Of a stretch of DNA of 64,000 nucleotides, positions 1-19,823 are shown one piece after another. Position 1 is the stretch's first letter. Each line of letters begins with the position of its first letter. A program made the position numbers and the translations under genes. The stretch spans positions 5,154,001 to 5,218,000 of the forward strand of contig JALDNG010000008.1 in assembly GCA_024349245.1 (NCBI GenBank), written 5' to 3'. Origin of the DNA: Neodontobutis hainanensis (taxonomy: Eukaryota > Chordata > Actinopteri > Gobiiformes > Odontobutidae). Below the pieces are notes generated by a model. It was not told the origin of the DNA. It saw only the letters and a program-made list of their open reading frames with translations, and did not search any database.

Positions 1-9039
<9,039 letters not shown>

Positions 9040-9268
9040 TTTTTATATAGCACTTTTCCACCTAGTAGGCACTTAAAGCGCTTTACCAGTGTTACAACTG
9101 ACCACTGGAGGCAAGGTGGGATAAGTGTCTTGCCCAAGGACACAACAACAGTAGGAACTTTAGGGGAGAGCAGGATGTTATGATGTTTTGGGATAATTCA
9201 AGCAGGGATTGAACCGTCCACCCACTGGTCGAAGGACGGCCGCTCTAGCCACTGAGCTACTACCGCTC
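9040..9268 (-). mobile_element. tRNA-derived SINE, near-complete short copy
   Basis: Read on the minus strand, this begins with a tRNA-like head. A box-A match TAGCTCAGTGG lies at 9249-9259 and a box-B match GGTTCAATCCC at 9205-9215. A body follows with the phrase CCTTGGGCAAGACACTTATC, then a tail with GCGCTTTAAGTG and AAAAGTGCTATATAAAA at 9041-9085. Head, body and tail in this order are typical of Pol III-transcribed, tRNA-derived SINEs of fish, whose tails are borrowed from a partner LINE. Pieces of the same family occur at 24688 and 29512. I do not give a family name. Confidence 0.8.
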
Positions 9269-9523
9269 TCATTCAACCCTCAAACTCTCAGTTGTTTACT
9301 TTTTACCTTGGCCCAATTTCCTCTCCTACTGAGCCCAATGAAGCAATGCTCATCTCCCAAAAATGCCATCCAAGGGTAATAAAGTACGCAAGAAAAATGT
9401 TGTAGTGCTAGCCTAAAAATTTATGCCATTACTTCCCTATTGAAGCGGCAAAACAAAGTGACAAAAATAACTGAGAAACTAACTGCCGGTTTCATGATAG
9501 CGATTGATCTATTGATTAATCAG

Positions 9524-9562
9524 TAGATATATAGATACTTTATTGTCCCGATGGGAAATTTG
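9524..9562 (-). mobile_element. Possible 3' tail of a fish LINE
   Basis: The string ATAGATACTTTATTGTCCCG followed by ATGGGAAATTT matches, in reverse orientation, a tail motif I remember as very common at 3' ends of fish non-LTR retrotransposons (GGGATCAATAAAGTATCTAT-like). No coding part is attached. It directly borders the minisatellite that follows, which may have grown from this element's end. The family is uncertain. Confidence 0.4.
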
Positions 9563-9584
9563 TCTTCACAGACTGTCAGACATT

Positions 9585-9826
9585 CAACACAATAAACATT
9601 TATCAACATAAACAATCATTCAGCTCAATAAACATTTAGCACAGTAAACATTTAGCACAGTAAACATTTAGCTCAATAAACATTTAGCACAGTAAACATT
9701 TAGCACAGTAAACATTTAGCTCAATAAACATTTAGCACAATAAACATTTAGCACAGTAAACATTTAGCACAATAAACATTTAGCACAGTAAACATTTAGC
9801 ACAACAAACAATTAGCACAGTGAATC
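9585..9826. repeat. 16-bp minisatellite, about 15 copies
   Basis: Tandem copies of a 16-base unit close to AACATTTAGCACAGTA fill this stretch. Units carry one of two main variants, CACAG/CACAA or CTCAA. In the first half they alternate as one CTCAA unit then two CACAG units, giving a 48-bp higher-order period. In the second half CACAA and CACAG units alternate. Copies at both edges are more diverged, as expected for an array that grew from the centre. It has no coding capacity. Confidence 0.93.
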
Positions 9827-9832
9827 TTTGGG

Positions 9833-9873
9833 TTAACCCTAACCCTAACCCTAACCCTAACCCTAACATTTAG
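9833..9873. repeat. Interstitial telomeric repeat (CCCTAA)6
   Basis: Six perfect vertebrate telomere hexamers CCCTAA lie at 9837-9872. On the left they are preceded by GGGTTAACCC (9830-9839), so the junction reads like telomere sequence of both orientations meeting. On the right they run straight into another minisatellite unit (AACATTTAGCACA). This is an interstitial telomeric sequence embedded in the array, not a chromosome end, since ordinary sequence continues on both sides. Confidence 0.95.
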
Positions 9874-11218
9874 CACAAAATATGTTCATAGAGACAGTGA
9901 CAACACATTAAAACCCATTTACATGAGAGTCAACGGTGAGTTAAGTGAGAGTCATTGTTGTTTTTTGGAGGATGGAGATGGCAGATGGTACAAAACTCCT
10001 CTACTTTCTGTATGCTGTATATCCCTCCATAAGTGCACTATACTTGTGAGCCACAGAGATAACAGTCCTAAAATTAAAGCAGGTTTACTCTGAGGCCCCA
10101 GGGGACACACCGGCCCAGAGAGAGACCGAAAGAGTGGCAGCTGGCCCCTGGCTAACAGGACAAGCACAAATGGGACACCCCATCTGCTGCTCCCATTTCC
10201 ACGCCGACCGCCCCGTCCCCACTGCCAACCCCTGGCATTCTGGAAAATGTCCTGAGATCCCCTGTTGCGTGCCGTCTCATCATCTCATAACATAAAAGTA
10301 ACACAACACTGCAGCTGCAACCCAAAGCTGAGCAACGGAGTCATATTGAACTAATCATGGATATAAGATGCTTGTTCAGTTGTAGGCATGTTGACGTATT
10401 GTTATGCTGGAAATTATTTATGTTCATTGTCTTGTGTAGTATTAGATAGTAGATTTTAATCACAGTCAATCTTATGAATACTTCAATAATATTTATTTAT
10501 GTAGCAGAATTTGGATTTATTATTACAGATAAATGGGTGTGTGGTGTTGTTTGTAGCACTTTGTATGAACTGGACTTTATTCACTGAACATTTATTCTGG
10601 AGTCGATGGTGGCCAGATTAACAGCCAATCACAGGAAAACTCGCAGTGATAAGGTTTTTTCCCATTTCCTTGTACGAAGTATTCTAATTTTCAAAATGCA
10701 ATGCCTCCGTCTCCCGCTCAGCATGCAGAAGAGCCCCTGTTCTCTTGTGCCCGATTCATAGCCCCCATCAGTTATTTGTCTGTATACAAGGGCCCAGAGT
10801 TATGATGATTATCTTGATGAGAGTGGCCCCACTTTCTCATCCCTGCGTCCCGCTGCCTGGACAGCCCGAGCATGGATCAAACCTGCCTTTGCAGCACCAT
10901 CTGGTGACGAGCACTGTGATTCAGAGAGCATTCCTGCAGATGGATGAGAGAGAGAGAAATTCAATTCCCTCTCATGTTCACACATCTCTGCGGTAGTACC
11001 GCTGCAGTCCTCTGGGTGGGGTCTCAGTCCTGTGTCCTTTCTCTGCCACAGATGATTCTATAGGCAGCACACAGACAGCACTCTCTCATTATTATACTGC
11101 TGTGTTGATTGCATACCTCTTCATCATGAGCACATTCATTCTACTGATCTGTGTGAATATTTATCTGCATCACCTGCACTGGAGGAACAAATACAACTAA
11201 AGAAGACACATATAGTAT
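9874..11218. other. Gene-free stretch
   Basis: One last minisatellite-like unit (9871-9886) is followed by unremarkable single-copy-looking DNA. I see no exon with convincing splice sites, no RNA gene and no clear repeat. Confidence 0.5.
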
Positions 11219-11640
11219 ATGGGGTTGGACAAAAAAGTATGGCACTTGGGTCATTAAGAATTAATAGTCTGTTTTCTTTTGGTCCTTTCGTGCTTTGATG
11301 CTGAAACACAGAGCAACATTTTCAATCGGCCAATCTATCAGAACTGCAGGCTGTATGAGAAAATGAAAGAGCAACATGGCCATATGTGATAAAGTTAAAA
11401 GATAGGGTAGGCAATTGTTGTTCTTAGTAACACCATATAAAAGACCTTTGCAGCTCCTTGACAGGCTTTTTGTTTGTCTAAAGTGGTGGGCCTTGTCATA
11501 TTAAGAATGACATTTTCAACATTTGGACCAAAGGACACAGCAGACAGACTACTGTAGAGGGCACTGTCAATGGAAGGCGAGTGGATAAGGTCACCACCTG
11601 ATTGGACGTGATGTTAATTTACAGTGACCCAAAATAACAC
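11219..11640 (+). mobile_element. Possible decayed Tc1/mariner end
   Basis: The phrase GGGGTTGGACAAAAAAGTAT near 11221-11240, followed downstream by GATAGGGTAGGCAATTGTT (about 11401), resembles the terminal and subterminal sequence of a fish Tc1/mariner family whose ends read like GGTTGGACAAAATAATGGA. No matching right end and no transposase frame are visible, so at best this is an old left-end fragment. The match is from memory and weak. Confidence 0.33.
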
Positions 11641-12110
11641 TGACAACAGGCTACCAGTGTAATTGTTGGATTTGTTATTTCCATCATTTACAAAATGTGC
11701 TTTTCTTTCAACTCTCTCTTTAAGTTGTCATATGATTTTTAGCTTCTTGACACATTCTTTCTGTTTGTTTTCAGTATACTGGAGCTTTAATGAAAGCTGA
11801 TTTAGTCTCTACAAAAATAGAATCTATATTTCAAACGATGTCCACAGCATGACTCACCTAGATTTGTATTTTTGCTCTGATGACATTTGAATGTTGCAAT
11901 CAAGAGTGAGAACAAAAGTGTTTTAAACAAGCAGCATTAGCATTGTGATTACAAAGCAGTATTATTAGATTAGATAAATGCATTCTTTTATTTATTTTTT
12001 TGTTAACCCAATCACCCATAACTTGCCTGCTCTGATGCTGAGAGCAGAGGCTGTGGCCCACTTTTTTGATGATGTCAGACATAATGCACTGCTCTTTTAA
12101 CAATTTGCTC

Positions 12111-12134
12111 TTTTTTTTTTTTTTTTTTTTTTTT
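12111..12134. repeat. Poly(T) tract, 24 T
   Basis: An uninterrupted run of 24 thymines. It could be the reverse-strand poly(A) tail of a retroposed copy, but I see no recognisable element attached on its 3' side. Confidence 0.9.
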
Positions 12135-12625
12135 ACTCAACAGTGGGATAAAATTAGCCAGGTTGCATGTCTTGCTTTGACAGAGAACAGAAAAGTCCTA
12201 AAAATAAAATTAAAAAGAAGGTTTAGGGCCAAGGCTTTTGAAGCAAACTACCGCCTACAAATCTTTGATCCGTTTTAGGAAAAGAGCCTCATGTGAACTT
12301 TTGCAGCAGGTACAGACCTCAGTCGCTCATGTCACAGCCTAACTACTGCTAAAAGCAGTAGGAGTACATTCTCAGTTTGTCTGGGCAGGAACGGTAGACA
12401 TGATTAATTGAGGATGTTTTCTTGTGCTAACATGAGTTGACTCAAGTAGAAGAAATGTAGACTATGGCTTTAAAGTTAATTCTGGTTTGCTGGGTCCGAA
12501 ATGTTTGAATCAAAACTACAATATAATGCAAATAGCCTATTAAGAGCCTATGATGCAGTTTCTAGCAATGTTTTGAGAAAAAAGGGCTATTTCAATTATG
12601 CGCCTTGATGGTGCTCTGAACTAAA

Positions 12626-13115
12626 CTAGAGGAACGTCCCACTTTACTACTTGCTTTCCTGATATTGTTAGGTTTGCACACTTTTGCTTCTGTAATGGAA
12701 CGTAAAATAGGCATCAGGCACTTGGGAAATAAAATAAAACTTTATGTGAGATGCAAAATAAAGAACATAGATGAGAACTGGGAAGGCAAGAGGGTCAGTG
12801 ATTTTAATATATAGCATGCAGTTCATATACAGTATGTGGTATTATATAGTTTTATGTTTACAAGTACAGTGCACAACATCACACTGACCTTAAAAACAGG
12901 AAAGATGCATGTGATAGCAAAGGATACTAATTTCCAGCAGTTGTACCTGTACAGGTTGATATATTTTTGATGTTTATTAAAAATGTATTTTGCACTCACA
13001 GTTTAAAATAAGGATGCTCTAAAGCTGTGTCTGATGATATTGTGTATCACTATCAAACTTAAAATGATGATGCTATTTTAATAACAGTAGAAAACACTGA
13101 GGTAAGCCCAAATGT
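12626..13115 (+). repeat. Diverged duplicated block, copy A
   Basis: This block aligns by eye, in the same orientation, with 14328-14786. The best-preserved part is 12670-12835, sharing TTGCTTCTGTAATGG, GGCATCAGGCACTTGGGA, TTTATGTGAGAT and a TATAGCA.GCAGTT phrase. Weaker matches continue to the GTAGAAAAC.TTGAGGT-like phrase near 13085. The copies differ by many substitutions and small gaps, so the duplication is old, or both are members of a dispersed family. No protein is encoded. Confidence 0.75.
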
Positions 13116-14327
13116 GCCATATGCTTTTTTGCAAAAAGATGTGCCCAAAAACTTATTTCAAACTACGAGAAATGTTTTGAGCATAACATTGAGCATGACA
13201 TTGAGGTACAATCTATTTTATTTTGTGTTGTGAGTGGAGAGATGCTTTAAATAGCTTTAGTGATTTAGTACGTCTAAGAGAACAAGTTATACAAGTATAC
13301 ATTATTCGATTTTGTAGATTTGACTTGGAAAAAATGTTCTGCAAAGACCCTGTTAAGGTTGAAACCTGAGTTGCACTGTTACTCTGCAGGTGAGTAACCA
13401 CGGCAACTTGTTGGAAGGATTTATGCATTTGGCAGAAAACCTTTTTAAGTGTTTCTTGATGCAGAGACCTAAACAGAGGCAATATTCAACTTAGGTTCCA
13501 TTCTCTGACTTCACAGCTTTCACAATCGATGGCAAATCCAAGAGAAAAGCTGCCTCATTATCACTCAGAGAATTACATTTCACGCTGAAGAGTTCCACTA
13601 AACAAGTGCCTCGATGCAGCCAGATTCAGACAAGGCTCCACTTGTGTCAAGAGAACGTCACTATTCAGACGGCATCTTTTCCCAGCTTACACTGCAAAAA
13701 GCCACCTCAAAGCCCCCCCACCCCATCATCACTCTAATTTCCCCGGGGTCTTTATGTATATATGATGGTACAAACTACACATGCACACACCACACTGCAG
13801 GCTGCCAGCATTTACTTTGTCACATTTCCCTTCAGTGTGTGTCTGTGATAAAAGCCTGATCTACCATTTGGTATTCCCAGTGGCAGCCTCCGTTTGTCAT
13901 ATCAGTAATGACGGCAAGGCAGGCGGTGGGCTCTCTGTGGCTGCATGCGCACTTTACAAAGAACACACACTCCTAAATCAGTGCGTAAACCTGTAATTCA
14001 GAGGCCTGCTCTTAGGAGGAGGATGTATTATTTGTGACCAATGTTTTGCAACAGTTTGGGACTAGGGTGGACATCCATATTTTGTCTTGTTAGACTGCAT
14101 ATGGTACTCTAATCAGCTAAAGGCTACGTGATTTACATTCACTGTCAGCTCTGCTCCTCTGTGTCACCACTCCAAGGTCACTCTGCACCTTAATCGGGCA
14201 GACACGCTGTCCAGTTTTTCTTATGAGCCATGGGCTGTTAACATTAAAGACTCCTCTACTTCACCCCTGTGCGTCCTAAGAAGGCAAAGGGACCATTTCA
14301 TTTGTGCTTTGTGAATGTGCTCTACAT
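13116..14327. other. Spacer between duplicated blocks
   Basis: About 1.2 kb of single-copy-looking DNA separates the two related blocks. Short frames at 13614-13996 lack any recognisable domain and have no convincing flanking splice signals. Nothing else is seen. Confidence 0.5.
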
Positions 14328-14786
14328 ATTAAACTAGAGTGTCTGTATGTGAAACCAGCAATGTGACTCTTTAATACAAGCTTTGCTATTATTGCTAGGT
14401 CTGCACACTGTTGCTTCTGTAATGGGGCAGAAAAGAGGCATCAGGCACTTGGGATATATCATAAACTTTTATGTGAGATACAAACCAAAGAAGTTAGCGG
14501 AGAAATCACTCAACTGGCAAGTAAACAGGGTCATTAATTTTAAGCTATAGCAAGCAGTTAATAGCCTAAATACTTTTAATGTTAACACTCAATTATTGCC
14601 AAATGTAATTATTAAGATAGGTCACCCGTACAGTTAGCTTTTTACACTTTATTTTAAAACTGTGAAGCTTCTGCTGTGTTTGAAGCGAACTAGAAAAGCT
14701 GCGAGCTCTGTTATTTAACCCAACATAATTTTGCACATCATTACTTCAACTATAAGGGTAGAAAACTTTGAGGTTAGCATAAAAGT
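14328..14786 (+). repeat. Diverged duplicated block, copy B
   Basis: Partner of the block at 12626-13115. Shared landmarks are TAAACTAGAG (14331), GCTAGGTCTGCACACTGTTG (14395), GGCATCAGGCACTTGGGA (about 14437), TTTATGTGAGATACAAA and CCCGTACAG. The end of the block abuts the L2 remnant that begins near 14865. Confidence 0.75.
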
Positions 14787-14864
14787 TAGCAAAGTGTTTT
14801 ATACTTTTGGGAAATTTGGGAAACCTTTTCCATGATTTCCATGGATTTGAGTTGGATCTCCAGG

Positions 14865-15632
14865 GGGCGGGATCAACAGACACAGATTACACTGCCTCTG
14901 GACACATTTGGCTAGACTTGTCTTCCTGGATCTGTCTGCTGCCTTTGACACTGTTAATCATCACATCCTCCTGTCTTCTCTCAGTGCAATGGGTGTCTCT
15001 GGAATGGCATTGCAATGGTTCAAGTCTTACCTCTCGGGTAGGTCATTCAGAGTCCCAACATCTCAATACAGGGGCGCCACAGGGCTCAGTGCCTGTGCCG
15101 CTAGTCTTTTCCATATACATGGCTCTGTCATTCAGTACCATCACCTGCAGCTGAACCTTGCAAAAACAGAACTGCTTGTGATTATGGCCAACCCAAAGAC
15201 CTACCACAACCGCTCCATTCAACAAAGCCCATCAACCATTACACCATCCAGCACAGCCAGAAATCTGGGAGTGGTAATTGATCCTAGTCGAGGCTCTTGT
15301 CCTGTCCAAACTGGATTATTGCAATGCTCTACTGGCTGGACCTCCTGCCTGCACAACCAAACCTCTGCAATTGATTCAGAATGCAGCCGCAAGAGTGGTC
15401 TTTAATGAACTGAAGAGAGCGTATGTAACTCCTCTATTCATTAGGTTACACTGGCTCCCGGTTGACGCCCGCATCAAGTTCAAAGCTATGCTCTTGGCCT
15501 ACAACACCACCACTGGTTCTGCACCCTCAAATCTTCACTCACTAATACAGAACTATGTTCCTACCAGATCCTAGCGCTCTGGAAATAGACATCAGGTGGT
15601 GCCATCACATACCTTATCTGGATCTGTTCCAG
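14865..15632 (+). pseudogene. L2-type LINE reverse transcriptase remnant
   Basis: This is a dead fragment of a non-LTR retrotransposon reverse transcriptase of the L2-like group. The motif-A region FLDLSAAFDTVNHHI is encoded from about 14920, followed by LQWFKSYLSGR. The motif-B region TGAPQGSVPVPLVFSIYM comes next in another frame, so there is a frameshift around 15055-15070. Near 15135-15150 the frame jumps straight to HHLQLNLAKTELLV, so the YADD-containing motif C is missing. A second jump near 15285 leads into EALVLSKLDYCNALLAG, then LIQNAAARVVF and LHWLPVDARIKFK, the usual C-terminal landmarks. The endonuclease and the element's 3' end are not visible. It cannot encode an active enzyme. 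The family assignment to L2 is from memory of these motifs and could be a related clade. Confidence 0.85.
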
Positions 15633-15900
15633 AAAAGGTCCTTGAGTAAGGGCGCCATCATACAGCAATATACAGCGATATACCTCCGTCCACCAGAGGG
15701 CAGGCTCCAAAAGCGGAAATATAAGGAGAAACCCCATGGCAACTGTACAAGTGTAAAAATCATGTTTACAGCCTGGTACAAAAGATGGCTCTAGCCTCTA
15801 TAGGTAAATTTTTACTACAATTTTGATAAATACGTCCGTTTATGCGATCTGAAATCTATTGTTTTACTATGCAGTAAAAGCCGAAAAGCACTGCTGTAAC
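15633..15900 (-). repeat. Dispersed repeat, inverted copy of 38158-38448
   Basis: The reverse complement matches the segment at about 38245-38448: GCTTTT..CTGC..TTACTG, ATAGTAAAACAATAG, CATAAAC.GACGTATT.ATCAA, TTTCTCCTTATATTT, GCTTTTGGAGCCTGCCCTCT and GGACGGAGGTATAT occur in the same order. This copy holds about 60 extra bases in its middle (CTATAGAGGCTAGAGCCATC and following). It starts right where the L2 remnant fades. It is likely a non-autonomous DNA element or SINE-like repeat of fish. I see no clear terminal inverted repeats. Confidence 0.8.
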
Positions 15901-18017
15901 AAGGCAGAGTTAATTACTGGATTACTACAGTCTGGCGGTAAACTCAAAGCTAAAAGTTTCAGGTTTGCTCTAAACTTTTTTTAGTTTAAAATAGTGCATT
16001 AGTGTTTTGTGGTAGAAAAGGAAATAAGGTAGTGCAGCTTTAAGTAAAGCATGCAAAGAGGGTTGTGGCCAGAAATGCAACACTTGACTTGGATTGCAAA
16101 AAAATAATTCTGTACATCTCTGGTAGACATTAAACCAATCAGGGGAACAAAGCATTGCATAAAGCTTAGTAATGACTCTAAGAAAATATCCACTGTCTAC
16201 AAACAGGAGCACAAAAAAGGTAGGCAAAGTACAATTACTAAGCTTTCAGAGCAGCTTTTTATTTGTTGTTGCATATTTTCACTGAAGGCCTGGAGCTCGT
16301 TGGACCAGCAGAGCATACGGTCGAAGCAGCCAGCTTAGATTCACATCTTCCCTTTGGAAATCTTTAATGATGTGAACAGGTACTTATCTCAGTAACAGAT
16401 TAGTATTGCTGTGAGAAGATTTAAACCACAATCTGAATCCCAACAAGGCAGATGTTCAAAGCCTGTGGGCCAATGTGTTGCAGTAACGAATGGTCATTTT
16501 GCAGGTGGTTAGCGGACTAACAGCCTTGGCAGAGAATTAACATCACTTAGTTTAACAGTACATTGGCCATGAGCAAGCAAACTCAGACGTAATTAATATG
16601 TCCAGTGTAAGCCTCCACCTTCACTGTTGAGGTTTTTAATCATTTTAAATTATGTTCTGTTAGTTTGTCTCTTAAACTTACTTCCTAACGTCACATTTTT
16701 CAAGGTGTTGCTGAATGGATCCTGGCAGAGGAATATCCATCATAGTGGGTCTGTGAAAAGTGAGCTGCGCAGTACAAAAAGCTGCTGTCACATCAGCTGT
16801 CCAGACGACCAGACACAAAAAGCCTTCTCCCTAATTCATTTTGGATGTTAGGCGCTGATTGGAAAAACAATTACCGCCACAACATGCAGTAATTTTGCCA
16901 AGTGTTGGAGTGGTACAAGATTGCAAATAATAATGCAGTAGAGCAAGAATGCTTTCACGGTATGGCCCCTGACTGCACAACAGCGGCCAATCAACCTGAG
17001 TGGACACGCTACAATGAAGAGTGAGCGCTTTACAGGCTGTCAAAGAAAGAAGTCTGCTCAAGTACAGTGTGAGAAGCTAAATGACACTAGGTTATGTTTG
17101 GTAAAATATCCGAATAATAGTGGTAGGGACAATAGTAGGATTGGGGTGAGGAAAAGAGAAACACAAAGGGAGAAATGACTTGCGCTTTGGTGCTTTGCAG
17201 TGCTTCCCATTGCAGCTTAGAGTTAAAGCTGCACCAGCACACGATTAAATTATCATGTGTGCTGGGCTTGGGCTCGATCACTGAGAGTTGAGATGCTATA
17301 ATAAAAAGCAAAAAAAAGAAAAACAGGATGAAGGGGGAAGAGATGTGAAAAAAAAAAGTGAAAGAAATTCAGTAGGAAAAATAGGCCAAGGCTAATCCCC
17401 AACTTTACAGCTCAGCATATGATTAGGGCTGCTGGAGTAGTTGCGTAAGCATAAGAAATGCCATTAAGACATAAAAGTATATTATTTTACGATTAAACCT
17501 TTCCCATTCGGTTTCTTACATCACTGTGCCAGCACATGTTGGAACAACCTGGAGCTTATGCAAACCTGTGAAACACATCTTTTTATGGGATTAGATCTGA
17601 TTGTTTGACCGTCAAAAGACACCATCCATTTCTGCCTCTGTCTTTAGCTGTATTTTCTTCACAGAATGATTAATATTGGATAAAATGTGACTATAACCTA
17701 AAGGAAAGCATTAATATTGTTTACAGGACTGTTTGTTTGAATAGGCAGTATCTTAAAAATGAGCTGTTGGCAAGCTAAAGGGGTTGTTCTCGTTAGATAA
17801 AACGAAAACGCACCACATGAGTTCCTACAGTCAGCTGTGATAAAACATTTGGCAGGTGTTGCTCTAATGCTTCTGGGAGAGTCACAGCTGGGCATAATCT
17901 AGTCGCTCTGACAACTGGAGGATTCCGGGTAGTTTTGTTTTTTTTTTTTAAATTGAAATTTACTATGTAGATACAAAGTAAACAGTGCAAGGATTGAGCA
18001 ATTCTGATCAAACTATA
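15901..18017. other. Gene-free stretch
   Basis: No gene, RNA or recognisable mobile element is supported. A-rich runs at 17300-17370 are low complexity. The right boundary is set by the TA dinucleotide at 18016-18017 next to the Tc1 element. Confidence 0.5.
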
Positions 18018-19450
18018 CAGTTGTGCTCATAAGTTTACATACCCTGGAAGAATTTAAGATTTTTTTGGGGCTATTTTTCAGATAATATAAATGATAACAC
18101 AAAAGCCGTTTTTTCACTTGTAGTTTGTGGTTGGGTGAAGCCATTTATTGTCAAACAACTGTGTCTACTCTTTTTAAATCATAATGACAACAGAAAAGAA
18201 CACTAAGAAAAAGTTTACATACCCTGGTTGATTTTGTCTTGATAACATGCACACAAGTTGACACAAATGGGTTTGAATGGCGACTAAAAGTAACAATCCT
18301 CAACTGTGATCTTTTTGAACTTTTAAACACACCCACACTGGTTACAAGCAGTGAGTTGGTGGGCTCCTAACAGACCCTTGCATCTCTGATCCAGTGCTGC
18401 ACTGACAATTCTGTATACTGATTCATGGGAAAAGCAAAAGAATTGTTAAAGGATCTGTCGGAAAAGATAATTGAACTGTATCAAAGAGTAAAGGGATATA
18501 AAAAGATATCCAAGGAACAATCAGCAGTGTTCAAACTAGAAAGTAGAAAATGATGGATTCTGTTAAAACCCAAACCAAGGTCAGGTAGACCAAAAGGAAT
18601 TCCAGACACAACTGCCGGGAAAATTGTTCGGGAGGCAAAGAAAAACCCACAAATAACTTTAGCTGAAATAAAAAAAGTGGTGTTACTACGGAAATGTCAC
18701 AAAGCATCCTGGTTACAATACATCAAACAGAACAGAGACAAGTCTCAAAACCTCTGGAACAAAGTCTTTTGGAGTGATTAGACCAAAATTTTACTTTCTG
18801 GCAACAACATTTCAATTGGAGAGGAGTCAACAGGGCCAATGATGAAAGGTAGACATTTTTCTGTGAAACATGTGTGAGCTACAAAGGCACAGGAAACTTG
18901 GTCAAAAGTGACATCAAGATGAATGCAGCATGTCATCAGAAAATACTGCAGAAAAATTTGCACTCATCAACCCGAAAGCTGCGGATTGGGACGTACTTGG
19001 ACGTTCCAAAATGACAACGACCCAAAGGACAAAGCTAAGTCGACCTGTGTCGACTTAGCCTTCTGAAGGTTCTGGACTGACCATCTCCTGACCTCAATAT
19101 CATTAAGTCGCTCTAGGAAGATCTCAAACATGCAGTTCATGCAAGACAGCCCAAGAATTTACAGGAACTGGAAGCTTTTTGCCAAGAAGAATGAGCAGCT
19201 TTACATCTGAGAAAATAAAGAACTTCATCCACAACTACCCCAAAAGACTTCAAGCTGTCATTGATGTTAAAGGTGGCAATACACAGTATTAAGAACTGGG
19301 GTATGTAAACTTTTGATCAGGGTAGCTTCTGTTGTCTTTATGATTTAAAAATTGTAAACACAATTGTTTGACAATAAATGTCTTCACCCAACCACTAACT
19401 ATGAGTGAAAGAAACATTTTTGTGTTTTCATCCATATTCTCAGAAAAAAA
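18018..19450 (+). mobile_element. Tc1-like transposon, copy 1, right end lost
   Basis: The left end CAGTTGTGCTCATAAGTTTA follows a TA dinucleotide at 18016-18017, as expected for Tc1/mariner insertion. The left arm carries a second, inner direct-repeat copy AAAGTTTACATACCCTGG near 18211, the IR/DR layout. The right arm (19301-19445) is its inverted counterpart: GTATGTAAACTTTTGATCAG, then TTTGACAATAAATG, CTTCACCCAACCAC and a CATATTCTCAGAAAA phrase. The outermost right terminus is missing, so the element was truncated or eroded at about 19450. A degenerate transposase lies between the arms. It is related to the full-length copy at 34871-36220 in opposite orientation. Neither copy can move on its own. 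Confidence 0.9.
18425..19292 (+). pseudogene. Broken Tc1 transposase
   Basis: The frame opens with MGKAKELLKDLSEKIIELYQ, the usual N-terminal helix-turn-helix region of Tc1 transposases, and hits a stop about 43 codons in. It continues with the GRPK-type linker motif (SGRPKGIPD). Compared with the other copy, about 115 bases covering the second helix-turn-helix are gone near 18665-18690. The first catalytic Asp is recognisable in FWSD (codon 18776-18778) but is followed at once by a TAG. The second Asp is in QNDNDPK (19013-19015). The segment for the third acidic residue is frameshifted. The C-terminus KRLQAVIDVKGGNTQY ends in a stop at 19290-19292, just before the right arm. It has at least three stops and several frameshifts. 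Confidence 0.9.
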
Positions 19451-19823
19451 GGAACAATGTTGCAGATCTTGACCATAGAGTTTCCATAGTTTAATAATAT
19501 GAACTATCTGTAAATGCACAAGATTTCTAAACTGACTTGTTTATTTCATAACTTGCTGCTACAAAACCCCATTTCATACAGGAGTGCACCACATTGCGTC
19601 ATCTAACAGCACCGACAAAATTACAATTACAACAGCATTTTTATTGCATGTGCAGTGTGACCAGGTTGGAACAATGCGAACCTTCCCATAAACATATTTC
19701 TGCTTTTTGTTTATAGCCTGGGGTCTCCGTGCAGTAGATCTGAGGCTTCATGCTGGCTCACACTGAATTAAAAAAGGACATTGAGAAAGTACAAGGACGC
19801 TGGGCTGGGCTGAGTGCAATAGC
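19451..19823. other. Short spacer between transposon remnants
   Basis: Nothing recognisable. It lies between the eroded right end of the Tc1 element and a LINE fragment. Confidence 0.45.

Noticed and set aside
9249..9259. tRNA gene, because of the good A and B boxes around 9205-9259
   Set aside because: The tRNA cloverleaf is not closed, and a SINE body and tail follow. It is a retroposon head, not a tRNA gene.
9585..9826. CRISPR-like array
   Set aside because: The 16-bp units are contiguous with no unique spacers, and the DNA is vertebrate.
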